DNA of 64,000 nt from assembly GCF_023159225.1 (NCBI RefSeq), contig NC_063164.1:74047800-74111799 (forward strand). Reading direction: 5' to 3'. The notes under the pieces are model-generated. The model saw only the letters and a list, made by a program, of their open reading frames with translations. It was not told the origin of the DNA and searched no databases. The number at the start of each line of letters is the position of its first letter. Position 1 is the first letter of the stretch. This document shows positions 32,631 through 44,280 of this stretch, piece after piece. A program made the translations under genes and the position numbers. The stretch comes from Perognathus longimembris pacificus. Its lineage: Eukaryota > Chordata > Mammalia > Rodentia > Heteromyidae.

Positions 32631-35107
32631 CCTTAGAACACCCACCAATGCATATTAAACACGTATGCAGGCATATAGGTCTGGATACAAAGAAACTGTT
32701 CAACTCAGTGTGAAAACATTGAGAGAAAAGTCAAATTCCCTCAAAATTAGGACTTTCATTTATCTTTGAGGCAAAACTGTTTTGTTCTGAGAAAAGCACT
32801 TGAGTGAAACTTTATGTAACTAGGAAAGGAACACCAAGAAATTGTTTTTGAGAAACCCTCTGACAAAGACAATGAAATCAATGTGACATTCATTGTTCAT
32901 TGGGAGAAATTTGCTATTCTACATGAACAACAGTGTTTGCCAAAGTTGTAGCTGGAGATCTGTAGGTTTCCCAACTTTAAAAAGATGGTTCTGAGCTCTG
33001 TATATTATCATAAACATGAACTACAGCTTTTGTTCATACTCTTGCTTTTAGTTTGAAAGTCTAAAATTTACCATAGATTTAAGGAGGAATATGAAAATAA
33101 ACCAAATGCACAAAAATACAGACTTGGTTATGTAATGGTCCTAAATGAAGATCTTCTCTAGAATCAGTATGTATCATCTCTCAGTACAATAATAAATTTG
33201 TGAGTCAGAAAATACTACTGAAATTCAATATCAGAAGTCTTCAGGTTTTATTTCTTTCATAGACATGACTGATTATATCAATAGCCATATGACTGAACTC
33301 AAGTTACAGGTTTCCTTCCTCTTTCAGAATGCATGTGGTCATGTGGTTGATCTTTCTAGCGATCTGTTCCCAATCTGACAGTATCTGAGGTCCAGCATTA
33401 GCCACCCCATTAGCATCAACTCAAGTATAATCATGATGGCAAAACTCATGAGCAATAAAGGAATTTCTATCATTTGGGAGATTCCACAGCTATTAGCAAC
33501 CGTATCACTGTAACTGCAAATAGAAAACAAATTCTATTATGAAACCAACATCTCACAAATTGGTGGGAAGGAATGATGGGAGAAATCAAATACAATCTTG
33601 CTATATGGATATGAAATCACAAACAATAACCATAAAATTGCATTAAGAATATGAAGATTTCATTGTTGGTTTTCACTGTAGTCACTTTTCTGAGCTGATT
33701 CTAGCTTCCAGTGAGAGAATTCATGCTTTCCTCAAATCCGTAATGCCTGTTCATTCCAAGCAGGAGAGCTCTTTGTGGTGAGAAGACAGATGCTTTAGCA
33801 GTCACAACCTAGATCCAAAACTAATAATACTTCATCAGTATTGTTTTAAAGGAGAAGCAAATTTCAAAGAATTTTAAGAGCTCAGAAAACAAATTCCCTT
33901 GAAGATCTGCTATTTGAAAGATTATAAAGACATCTATTTTCTATCTATTATAAAAGGCATGCCTTATAAAACTGGACAAATTCCTTCTTCTCCGAAACTT
34001 GTCTGGCAATTCCCATGTAAGAATCCAGTTATTCATAGGGTTATTTTGACAAAGACTGAGAATGACTCCACTCACTAGAATGACATAATACAAATTAGTG
34101 TTTGTGGGGAAGTAGATGCAGTACTGCACATTGGACAACCATTGCACATGACCTGTGCTTAGCCTTGCTCCAGCTGATAAATTCTCTGCTTTAACAAAGC
34201 AAGACATATAATACATACACCATACCCCAAAAGGTAGCAACAAGTAGATAAGCATTTTTTTCTGAGTTTATGCAGAAAGTGAGTAGTGGAATTTGATCAA
34301 AATGACCCATACTTTGTTATACTAAACAAGAGTACCTAAAAGAAAGGCTTTGAAGGGTTGTGTACAGATCTTAATTGACAGTTTTAATCTTTCAGTTTAC
34401 CTTTTGTATATTTCTATAATTTCCGAGCCTCTTTTTAGGTGAGAGGTAGATTTATGAATGCCTATGTGTTCATATGCATTTAGAAGTAACTTCAAATTAT
34501 CCATTCTTCTCTTTAATTTTAGTTTGAAAATAAATTTAGTTTAGAGATAGTCTAGTTGGGCATCAGATAATTTCTCTAATATTCTGCTTGATGCTCTATT
34601 ATTTAGGGATGAAAGTAATTAAATGATTTCTTTGTGGTTTTCTTATACCTTCTGATTCCTTAATATCCCTCATAGAATTTCTTCTTAACTTTTATAAGTA
34701 GTAACAAATAATTGCTTAGCTTTCTTGATTTCTAAATGTGAGCTTGACTTATTTGTATTACTAGTATTTCATAAAGGTTTCATGAAGTCTGATTTGAAGT
34801 GTTTTAGACACTTAGGGCCACATAATTATAAATGTATATCATTAAAGCTAAACAGTATTAATTTACCCAAGTTGTCTCAGAGCCCAATACATTTTGGACA
34901 TTTCAGGAAATTATGTACAGCCTGTTTTTCTTGTTATTTGAGCATATGTTGATTTTCTTGTCCAATTTTAGTTAGAAACATAGTACAAAGTACATTGTTG
35001 AACTGTCTAAAATTAATTTAGAGAGTTACTAAAATATAGTAGTGAGTAAAAATAATTATAACTATGTCCTATCATTATGACACATATTTTTGCAGATAAT
35101 GCATATC
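32631..35107. other. Unannotated sequence
   Basis: About 2.5 kb without a recognised gene or repeat. The minus-strand frames at 33339-33530 and 33941-34255 have hydrophobic stretches but no family motif or splice context that I can support. Confidence 0.45.
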
Positions 35108-35120
35108 AAAAATCAATGGT

Positions 35121-35349
35121 GGTCTGGGAATATGGCCTAGTGCTAAAGTGCTCACTCATATATATGAAGCCCTGGGTTCAATTCCTCAGCACCACATAAA
35201 ACAGAAAAAGCTGGAAGTGGCACCGTGGCTCAAATGGTAGAGTGCTAGCCTTGAGCAAAAAGAAGCCAGGGACAGTGCTTAGACCCTGAGTTCAAACCTC
35301 AGGACTAGCAAAAAAATAATAATAATAATAAAAAAAAAATAAAAAAAAT
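35121..35349 (+). mobile_element. IDL-Geo SINE
   Basis: Both monomers are present, with an AAT/A-rich tail. The perfect 13-bp TSD 'aaaaatcaatggt' lies at 35108-35120 and 35350-35362. The 5' end has lost the first bases of the usual 'ggggctggg'. Confidence 0.95.
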
Positions 35350-35362
35350 AAAAATCAATGGT

Positions 35363-36050
35363 TGTTTTACAATCAAATTTTAGAATATAAATGCTATTTA
35401 ATATTACGTTCTTTACAAATACAACTATTTTTATTTCTATTTAAAACATGCAATTATATAAGTGAAAAAACATTGAATTGCATTTTCTTTTAATTTTATA
35501 TCATCTAAAAAAGAAAACATGGTTAAGTTTGAATTGTGTTAGAAGATAGGGTTTCAGCAGATATTGAGCCACTTTTATGTATTTCCAGTTGCTATATTAG
35601 AAGTTAATTTTACAGGATTTGCTCATAGATACATAGAAATTGTTCTCATAAAATTAACTAACACCTCCCATATAATATATATCTATAAACTAACACTCAC
35701 ATATAGATACAACCATAAACTAGCACTAGTTCCTCCATTAGTGTCCTATTACAGTAAAAGCATAGGATTTAGTCATAGGCAATAACTAACCAAGCTCAAT
35801 GGAGGACCTGCTCCTGGAAGTTTTACTGGATTTCTTCCATTGTTCAGTAAGTGTAGTTTATAATAAGAACCCTGATGAAAGATAAATGGATCAGTACTTT
35901 GGGAGATTTACTGGCCCCAGTAATCTGATGTTTTATGGTGGATGATTTTGTGTTTTGGGAAACTGCTCTGTGCATTTTAGGATATTTAGCACCATGACTT
36001 TCACACATTAGATGCCAGTAGCTCACCCTCATACACATGAAGCTCCCCAC
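35363..36050. other. Unannotated sequence
   Basis: No gene or repeat was recognised. Confidence 0.4.
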
Positions 36051-36098
36051 GGGGAGTGGGGGGGGGGAGGAGGGGAGTGGGGGAGGGAGTGGGGGGGT
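36051..36098 (+). repeat. G-rich tract, G-quadruplex-compatible
   Basis: A run of G blocks (many of four or more) separated by A, T or GT, on the plus strand. The proline-rich minus frame across it is a composition artefact. Confidence 0.85.
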
Positions 36099-36360
36099 GT
36101 AACACACACACGTTGTAAAAGCCAAAATATCTCCAGCATGACAACATGTCAAATCCAGGCAAAATCATCCTCAGTTGAGAATTACTGCTATAGAAGAAGT
36201 TAGGAAATAAAATAATGTTTATTCCATACTTAATATTTTAGTGTCTCCCTATATAGGATTTACCTTATTAAAACTCTCAATAAGCAAACTCCTTCCTAAT
36301 ACATATTACACCCATTTGTCCCAGACATTGAGAAAATTGCCTCAAATTCCAAATTTCTAG
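36099..36360. other. Unannotated sequence
   Basis: A short ACAC run follows the G tract. Otherwise nothing was recognised. Confidence 0.4.
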
Positions 36361-36589
36361 GGGCTGGGAATATGGCCTAGTGGCAAGAGTGCTTGCCTCA
36401 CATACATGAAGCCCTGGGTTCGATTCCCCAGCACCACATACATGGAAAACTGCCAGAAGGGGCGCTGTGGCTCAGGTGGCAGAGTGCTAGGTTTGAGCGG
36501 GAAGAAGCCAGGGACAGTGCTCAGGCCCTCAGTCCAAGGCCCAGGACTGGCCAAAAAAAAAAAACACCCAAAAAACAAAAAAAGAAAAT
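36361..36589 (+). mobile_element. IDL-Geo SINE, young-looking
   Basis: A complete dimer starting 'ggggctgggaatatggcc' and ending 'actggccaaaaaaa' with an A/C-rich tail. CpGs are retained in the Geo part ('ggggcgctgtggctc', 'gagcgggaag'). The TSD is not certain. Confidence 0.95.
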
Positions 36590-39500
36590 ATTTCTATCAT
36601 GTAATCAATTCACTTTATTGTATATACCTAATAAACATTACATTAACTCGAGGTTCAGATAAGTTTATATAATGCTTTGTAGGCCCTTATCAATCAACTC
36701 TAATAACTCTTAGTCTAAAAAAAGCTATGGAAACTATGGTCTAATTTGTAAAACAAAGAAACATGAAACAAAATGTTAATTCTGTTGTGGTTTCTCATGT
36801 TTACCCACTGGTCAGTCTTAACTATTATCAGATAGAGTAATTGGCTAGCTTGCATAGCTGTAATTTTTCCAACAAAAACCAAAACAGTTATTGTTAAGGG
36901 AATATCTTTAATAAGAGTGTACAGAAAGTTCAATGAAATATGTGTAATTTCTATTGCAATGAGCCAAGTTGCTGGAAGACAGCGTGAGAATCTGAATGAA
37001 ATTGGGAGATAAACTGGAAAATGTATTAGATTTTGTTGTGTGAACCACAAAATATCATTGCTTTTCTCAGCTTCCCTTCTTTTCTTATGTCTGAAACAAG
37101 AGACTGATCTCATCTCTCATTTCCCAGCAGTCATTACTTATGCTGTTGTATGAATATCTTCCCTGGCTCGCTATCTTTTCAAGTAAACTTTAACTTTTGT
37201 CTTTACTCTAATTACCTCTATTGAATGTTTGCCAAAATAGTATTAAAAGGTTTTATGGCTTTTATAACTCTGTTATGAATCCCCCCTTTTTTAACTTCTC
37301 TAATTAACTAACATCCACAATTTCAGCATTTAAGTTTCAAAAGCAAAGAACATTTTTGCTTATTTATTTACCAAATAAATTATTCAAGTCTATGGAAATA
37401 ACTAAAATGAATTAAATTATTGATTTCACAGTTCTAGTCTTTCAAAATTCATGCTGTAATATGACTGGGATAGGCATTTTGGATCACCCCTCACAACTTT
37501 CCATCAAAGAGAATGATAAGCAGAAGGATGAGCCTCCAGTAGACCAGCTATTAAATTCTACTTTCACTTGGTATTAGAAGAGTGATATTGACCAGGTTCA
37601 TTCATTTGCTCAGTTACAAAATGAGTTTTAAAAGTAAAAATGGGAAATTCTGTTTGATAAGAAATTGAAAGATAACAAATTGAGTTTTCTGACACAACAC
37701 ATGTTCAATGGCTATGTATGACTCATTAGTATTGTTAAAGAAATGTTTTTAGTGAATATAAGGAATTTGGCTTACTTATCCATATTTTAGAAATTTTATT
37801 CTAATTCGCTGTTTTAATTAGGCAAGATATGCTCTGGTTAATATAATGTTCTAAAAAATACATAGAGAGTGAAAACATCTTTGTGGAAAAAACTACAGTG
37901 GTGACAATTACTATTCCCAGATGTTTGTTCAATAAAAGAAAGGCATGTTTGATGGTATTGTAGCATACTCTTCATACAGTCCTGAAACTTGGATTTAATA
38001 CAAAACCAATTTATCTGTGTGGTTTTTTTTTTATGTTGTTTCCCTTTAATTTCCCATGCTATCAGTTTTTCAAATATATAGGTTGTATATTTATTTTTCA
38101 TGTATTCACATAGATTGATGCATTTTTGGTTTTTGTTTCCATAAAAACTGTCTGTACATGTACACCTCTTTGTCAGTGATTTCCTCAAACATATCACACA
38201 ATACCAAATACCATATTCAAACATATGCCATATATCTATTATTTAAATTCTTTATGTTTCTGATGCAAGCGTAGAGCTATGCAATATGATAGTATATTTA
38301 GGTAGTGTCTAACAAATCTGACTTTGTAAACCAGTATATTGTTCATGAAGTGACTGACAGAGGCAGTAAAGTGTAAGATGATATTGAAAGTAACAGTATT
38401 TTATATGAAATTACTATTGAATTGAATGTGGAAGACTCATACTAAACAAAATATCAAAACTAGCTTTTAGTTCCTTATGAATAACATTTGAAAAGCTGTC
38501 ATTCAAAGGTTCATTTTATATACATAGCAGTATTTCTACAAATAGGAGTAACTGAAATTTCTATTGGTGCTGTAGTTCAGGTACAATTGCATACTCCAAA
38601 ATTTTTTGTCTTTCTAAAATTAATGTCCTCCTTATGGTCTACTAAATAACATTTCCATTGTAGAGGTAACAATGATCATGAAATATTTCCTGTGAGTCTT
38701 GGTGCTAACATTTTAAAACTCATTTTTTACAGTAATTGTCTTCATATTTTAAATTAACTAGAGTTATACAGTCTAAAATTCACCTGCTGCTTCAACTGAC
38801 CTTATCTATTTTAAATTAAGTCTTACTCAACTCAATGATATAAACTGGGATATGTGCATGGTAAAAATATTGCTTCAATATAAAAATAGAAAGACTAATT
38901 TTTGAAGACTTTAATTAATATGGAACAAATAATTGTAAATTGATGTAAAAGAAACATGAAATGAAGCAACTAAAGTTTTGTGAAATATTATAGTTATAAG
39001 TGTGGGATTTTCCTAAAAGAGGAGTCTCTAACTTTCAAAATTTCTCAAAACATTTTGAAAGCAAAAGGAAAGAAATGTACATATCACCTGACCTGGAAGA
39101 AATTATTTTATTGATAATATTCGTAGAGTTCATAAGCTTTGAAGATTAGAATGACGATGTCCATCATTGGGATAATTAAACTGTGTACTGTGAAATTTGT
39201 GTAGTTTACTCAAAAGAAAAAAAAAAGTATCACGAAGCAAAGAAAGGTAAACAGTAATTCTGTCCAAAAGAGTCTTTTCTGAAGAAAAGAGCTAAAGAAA
39301 GATATTAACTGAAGTACTCTGCACATTTTTGAAGATTAGAAAGTCCACGCAAATAACTTTTAGAGAACCTATTTTTTACCTTAGATGGGGGCTGTGATGT
39401 TGGATGTGTATCTCCATGGCTGTCTATAATATTGACATATATCGTCAGTTGATTTTAAATAAGTGAGATGATTCTTGACATTATGAATTATCTTAATTTC

Positions 39501-39627
39501 AATCAACTTCAGACTTTAATAACAAACATTTCAGTTCCATAGACAAAAGAAAAAGAAGAGATTCTTCCTCAAGATCATAATACCATCACCTGTTTTTAGA
39601 TTGCCAGGCAAAATTTTTAAATCTCTT
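36590..39627. other. Unannotated AT-rich sequence
   Basis: About 3 kb without a recognised repeat. The minus-strand frames of 132 (36715-37113) and 128 codons (37838-38224) are the longest free-standing frames here. Neither shows a family signature, and such lengths are expected occasionally in this much DNA. Confidence 0.5.
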
Positions 39628-39743
39628 TCTCTCTCTTAATCTCTATCTGAACTCTGTCTGTCTCTGCTTCTATCTCTCATTCTCTCTATATACACATATG
39701 TGAATGTGTGTGTGAGTGTGTGCGTGTCTGTCTGTCTGTCTCT
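39628..39743 (+). repeat. CT-rich and TG/TCTG microsatellite cluster
   Basis: CT-rich words at 39628-39690, TG-rich at about 39703-39727, then a short TCTG run. Confidence 0.85.
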
Positions 39744-40970
39744 TTTCCTTACCCTCATTTTTCTTTGGAGAATGCTAACTGGAAATAGTAATAGAAAGGG
39801 TCACTAAATTCAGTTAGAAATTTCTCTCCAAATTTGAGCAAAATTACTGTTTTATAAAAGTAAAGGGGGAATGTCTTAGAACAGAATTATGAGGTTTTAC
39901 CTAAATAGATACAGAAATATGTCAGATCGCCTATCTTGCCTGAACTAACAGAGGCGCTACATGTTGGAGATACTTGAGGGTTCAATACCAGGGAGCATCA
40001 AGAAGCAAGGATAGCTGCATGGTGGCTTCATAACTTCAGGGTGTGGAAGATTCCCACTGGAGCTTTTATGATTATCCTGGGCATGAGCATCAGGCTCACT
40101 ACTATTCACTAAGCATCATGGGATATTTAAGTATTCTCTCTGGATGGTGAATATTGGAGATCTTATAAATTTAATATGTAGCACCCTACTTTCTCATAAT
40201 TCTAATATATGATATCATAAAGTTTGACAAGTCTAAAAGAGGGTTTTTCCTTCTGATTTGTGGGAAGAACGAAGCCCACCAAGTTAAAATTGTACAAGAT
40301 CTGTATAAAACAGCAATGTGATTTGAGCTGTAAAACCAAAAAACTTAAGCGATCATGTATACATTTATGCCACATATAAAGTGACTGCATTTTCTTGCTG
40401 CTTGTTCCCTAAGGAAACTCTGGACAGGATATAACTGATGATGTCTGCAAAATACCTCTCCACAAGATGAAATACATGTGAACAATGTTCTTGGTTTCTT
40501 CTCTCCGGAACCAATTTATTTTGCATCTCTAAAATCATAGAAGTCTTATTAAAGAAGTCTTTTGCCCAACGCAGTCACAACTATTGCTTAATGTCAGGCC
40601 TAATCCCAAAGTGAAGCTCAGTATGTTACTTGAAATACTGTTATTTGATGTTTGAGATAGGACTTGATTTTGAACTTTAAATTTCATAAACTACAAGTTT
40701 GCTTTTTAAGTCAGAAGCAGGACGGGGTACAAATAGGTCACTATAAGGAAAGAAATTTTTAAAGCTGTCATAGGTGATTTTATATTTATTCACCATGGGA
40801 GGGCTTTAATAACTGAACTGCTTTGTTGATTACATGACCATGTTTGTACTGGTTTTACTTCTGAATACCTAGGCAAGACTCTTTCATCTTACTCACACAT
40901 TGCTCAACCTTGGATCAATGCCAAATTCCCCACCTTCATGAATGATTAACTCAGGCAGCCTGTTGCTAAT
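39744..40970. other. Unannotated sequence
   Basis: No gene or repeat was recognised. Confidence 0.4.
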
Positions 40971-40981
40971 AATGTGTGCAC

Positions 40982-41779
40982 TTTTTTTGACAGCAGATGA
41001 TATTTATTTTGGACAGAGTGATTGCAGACCTTGGATGCTAGATCAGGGTGAAGGGGCATACAGTGTGTGTGGCCACGCTTCTCCAGGAATGAAATTATGT
41101 TCCACATTCTCTAGTAACCCCATCTCCCCTTCTCACTGCCATAGCAAGCAAGTTGCAATGCATTGTATCATTCACAAGTTACCTCCAACTCAGCCTTGCC
41201 ATTGTGATTCATCACAGTGATACTGGAGCCTTTCATGTGCTCAATCTCACTGATGTCTCAACACACCAGGCTGCTGCCACAGGGTCCACTTCTACAACAA
41301 AGATCTCAAACATAGCTTAAAAGGACACTCCATAAAAGAGAAAAAGAACAGTCACAGTTGCTACTAGAAGTCTGTTCTCACAAACCCGGCAGGTTTTCTA
41401 ACTTCAACCACAGCTGAATTACAGGGGTGGCTAGCAGTTCAGCAGCTCCAGGTATGATGGTGTGTATAGTCACACTATGGTGCTTTTGTATTCTTCTTTT
41501 ATAGCCGGGCCCTCCTACCTCACCTTCTGAACTAAGAGACAGAAAAAACATGGTTTCTTTGTCTTCACTGAGCTTTTAGGTGGCATGCCTTCCCTTAGCT
41601 CTCAGATGATCTCTGTGAAGGCAGCAGGAATGGCTGTCTGACTGCCAGAAGCAGCAATGATTCTGTCCTCAGTCCTGTTGTGGGGTCACACTATCTGCTT
41701 AGCAGATTCCCATAACTCAGGCCTTGATACATTCTTTCCAATCCAGCCTGGACATTTACACTTAGGCTATATGATTGTG
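40982..41779 (-). pseudogene. Probable processed pseudogene (retrocopy), parent unidentified
   Basis: Three hallmarks of an L1-mobilised mRNA copy on the minus strand: a short A tract (T7 at 40982-40988), an AATAAA signal 14-20 bp upstream (41002-41007 on this strand as 'tttatt'), and a candidate short TSD, 'aatgtgtgc' (40971-40979 and 41780-41788). The intervening ~800 bp is less AT-rich than its surroundings. It gives patches of coding-like sequence on the minus strand (for example 'ISEIEHMKGSSITVMNHNGK' near 41200-41260) that are split by stops and frame changes. I cannot name the parent gene. A non-coding retrocopy or a repeat unfamiliar to me are the alternatives. Confidence 0.42.
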
Positions 41780-41790
41780 AATGTGTGCCA

Positions 41791-42747
41791 TGAAACCTTG
41801 GGAATTACATAGAAACTCAGATCCTCAGAAACCCAATTCTGGACATTTCACAGGTCCTTTGTAGATTGTTGAATCTGTGTTCAACAAATATTTCAGGTGT
41901 AAGTTAATCATTGACAAACTTAACAATGTATTGCTCTTATTACAGCATTTTCTTGTGCATGCATAATCCTAGATATAGGAAAATTACTAGCTTCACTGAC
42001 AGAGAATTTGCTACTTTTATGCTCTTCATCTAAAGTAGAAGTGAGACAAATTTGTAAGGGACTCCACATTTTTCTTAATGTGCCTAGTTAGCTATAAAAT
42101 TTAAATAGTAGAGTGACATGGTATTCAGTCTCTGTGCCTCTGTTTGTCTGAGGGAGAGGGAGAGAGAGAAGGAGGGACATAACAGTGACATAATAAATTG
42201 CCACAAATTTAAAAGATGAAATTAAGGTAGATTTAGTTCTTCATAGTTATTATAGGTCAGAACCTGGAGAGATTTGATTGATTGCTTTGCTTTGAATCTC
42301 TGAGGGGCCAAATATAAGTGAGATGTCTTCCTGCCATGGCTCTGGTGTGGACATCATTGGATAGAAAGATCTCTGCTGCAATGCAAATCTCCATTTCTTC
42401 CTGGTTTGGGAACTGAAGTTTCTGCTTCCTGGCTGGCTGTCAGCTAGGGTTTTCTCAGCTCCTTAAAGCTAGCTACATTTCTTGTCACTTTGCTCTCTGA
42501 ACTCATTGTTCATATTTTTTTACACTGAGGCAAGATTTTTTCACCCAAACATCTTACTCAGCTAACAAGGCCTGTTCATGCCTTGAGTCACCGACATTCC
42601 ATTCTTCTATATCTCTTTCATATCCAGCCAAAGAAAGTTCTTTACTGGTAAAAATCACCTAGGATTTGACTGAGCTTCGGTGAAATACTTTTCCTCTTTG
42701 AAGCTGAATAGATCAATAAATTTAATCACATCTCTGGCCATAACATA
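41791..42747. other. Unannotated sequence
   Basis: A short GAGAGG purine run lies near 42150-42176. No gene was recognised. Confidence 0.4.
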
Positions 42748-42912
42748 AATGCAAATCAAAACAATATTGAGATTCAATCTCATCCTAAATAGAATGGTCA
42801 TCAAAAATATCTACATTAACCGGTGCTGTCACAAATGTGAGCAAAAAGGAACCCAGGCATACTATAGTGGCATTGTAAATTTGTTCAACTATTCTGGAAT
42901 GTTGTATCTCAT

Positions 42913-43197
42913 TCAAGTACCCTGCATACTGTATATACATGTATTAGAACTAGGGAAGGGAAAGAGAATATCAAAATTGAGAGACAAAGGATAAAAAGCA
43001 AATGATTCCAACAGCAATACTTACAAAACCATTTGGTGTAAACCAACTGTAAAACACATTGAGAGGAGAGGAAAAGGAGGGGGGAAGGCGGGGAAAATGA
43101 GGGAGGAGGTAACAAGTTGAACAAGAAATGTACTCACTGTCTTACATATGAAACTGTAACCCTTCTGTATTTCACTTTGACAATAAAGGAAAAAAAT
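42913..43197 (+). mobile_element. L1 3' UTR fragment nested in an older L1
   Basis: From 'caagtaccctgcatactg' through 'gagagacaaaggataaaa', a G-rich tract (43060-43105), 'catatgaaactgtaaccct' and an AATAAA-type end near 43185. No clean TSD was resolved. Confidence 0.8.
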
Positions 43198-43440
43198 ACA
43201 TAAAGAAGGAAAATAAAAAAGAAACATGGAACTATTCTATGATCTAGCAATCTGACTCTTGGTTATTTATCCCAAAGTTTACAAACTAGAACACAGTAAA
43301 GCCACAAACACAACTGTGTTCACTGTAGCACTCTTCACTGTAGCCAAGATATAGAGCCAATGGACAAATGGTTGGAGAAGATGTCATATATACATGATAT
43401 ATTACATGTATAACATGTTACATATATTAAATATTCTACA

Positions 43441-43475
43441 CACATACATACATATATATATATATATATACACAT
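43441..43475 (+). repeat. (CA)/(TA)n microsatellite
   Basis: A short ACAC/ATAC then TATATA run inside the old L1. Confidence 0.9.
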
Positions 43476-43856
43476 ACAGAAGGAGATTTTTCACTCGTGA
43501 ATTAGAAAGTAATATTCCATCATTAAAAACTGGAATTACTTGGTAAAATCATGTTAAATGAAGTAAGTCAGGCCTAGAGTAAAAAAGAAAAATGATTCAT
43601 GTTTTCTCTAATATGTGGAACTTAGAATTCATTTTTAAATATATAAATAAATGTTAGGGTTGTATCCAAGTGTATATAAGTATTAACTGAAATGTGACAA
43701 ATTCAGAGAAAATTCAATCCATGTAATTCCTTAAAAAGGCTAACACAAGCAAACAAACTAAACACCGGGAAAATGATACTTGAAAGATGAATTGGCATTA
43801 AGTACTGTGGGTAGATGGAGAAAGAAAAGGGGGGGCACAGTCATGTAATTTTGTAC

Positions 43857-44093
43857 ATGGCCTGGTACTGGTGGCTAATACCTGTAATCCTAGCTGCTAA
43901 GGAGGCTGGGCTGAGATCTGATGCTCACAGTTTGAAGCCAGCTCAGGTAGGAAAATCTGTGAGACTCTTATCTTCAATTTACCACTGCAAAACTAGAATA
44001 GAGCTGTGTCTAGTGATAGCATGCTAGCCTTAAACAAGAAGGCGCAGGGAGAGCACCCAGGTCCTAAGTTCAAGCCCAGTATTGATAACAAAA
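43857..44093 (+). mobile_element. 7SL-Geo SINE dimer
   Basis: The 7SL-type monomer ('ctggtactggtggctaatac', 'cctgtaatcctagctgctaa') is followed after 'gtgagactcttatcttcaat' by a Geo-type monomer ('gctagccttaaacaagaagg', 'ctaagttcaagcccag'). This is the best guide copy for this dimer in the window. Confidence 0.85.
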
Positions 44094-44280
44094 TTTAAAA
44101 AAGTAAAATACAATTCAATGCATATCCAACAAAATTAAAACTATTGAGGGAAAGGGTTTGTTTGGGATGAATAGTGGAGAATGATGAAAGAGGTAACACT
44201 GAACAAGATGCCTTGTATTCATAAGCTTCTCTGTTAAAAGAATTCCTTTGTACAACTAATGAAAGATAATAAAATATATT

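Larger units (their letters stand above)
42748..44280 (+). mobile_element. Old L1 3' end, interrupted by an L1 tail and a SINE
   Basis: Decayed ORF2 C-terminal sequence is readable at 42749-42900 ('MQIKTILRFNLI', 'CCHKCEQKG'). It resumes at about 43224 and continues to about 43640, with many stops. A 3' UTR follows to 43850 and again at about 44094-44280, ending in 'cctttgtacaactaatgaa' and AATAAAA. Its 3' UTR end differs from the common class and matches the remnant at 59.85-60.08 kb. A younger L1 3' UTR (42913-43197) and a SINE (43857-44093) lie inside it. About 50-60 bp of old ORF2 appear lost at the first insertion. Confidence 0.75.

Noticed and set aside
33339..34255. Hydrophobic minus-strand frames that might look like membrane-protein exons
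   Set aside because: T-rich antisense DNA yields hydrophobic residues by composition. No family signature and no convincing splice sites.
36715..38224. Minus-strand open frames of 132 (36715-37113) and 128 (37838-38224) codons
   Set aside because: Free-standing frames of this size are expected a few times in 64 kb. No start context, domain, splice signal or poly(A) evidence supports them.
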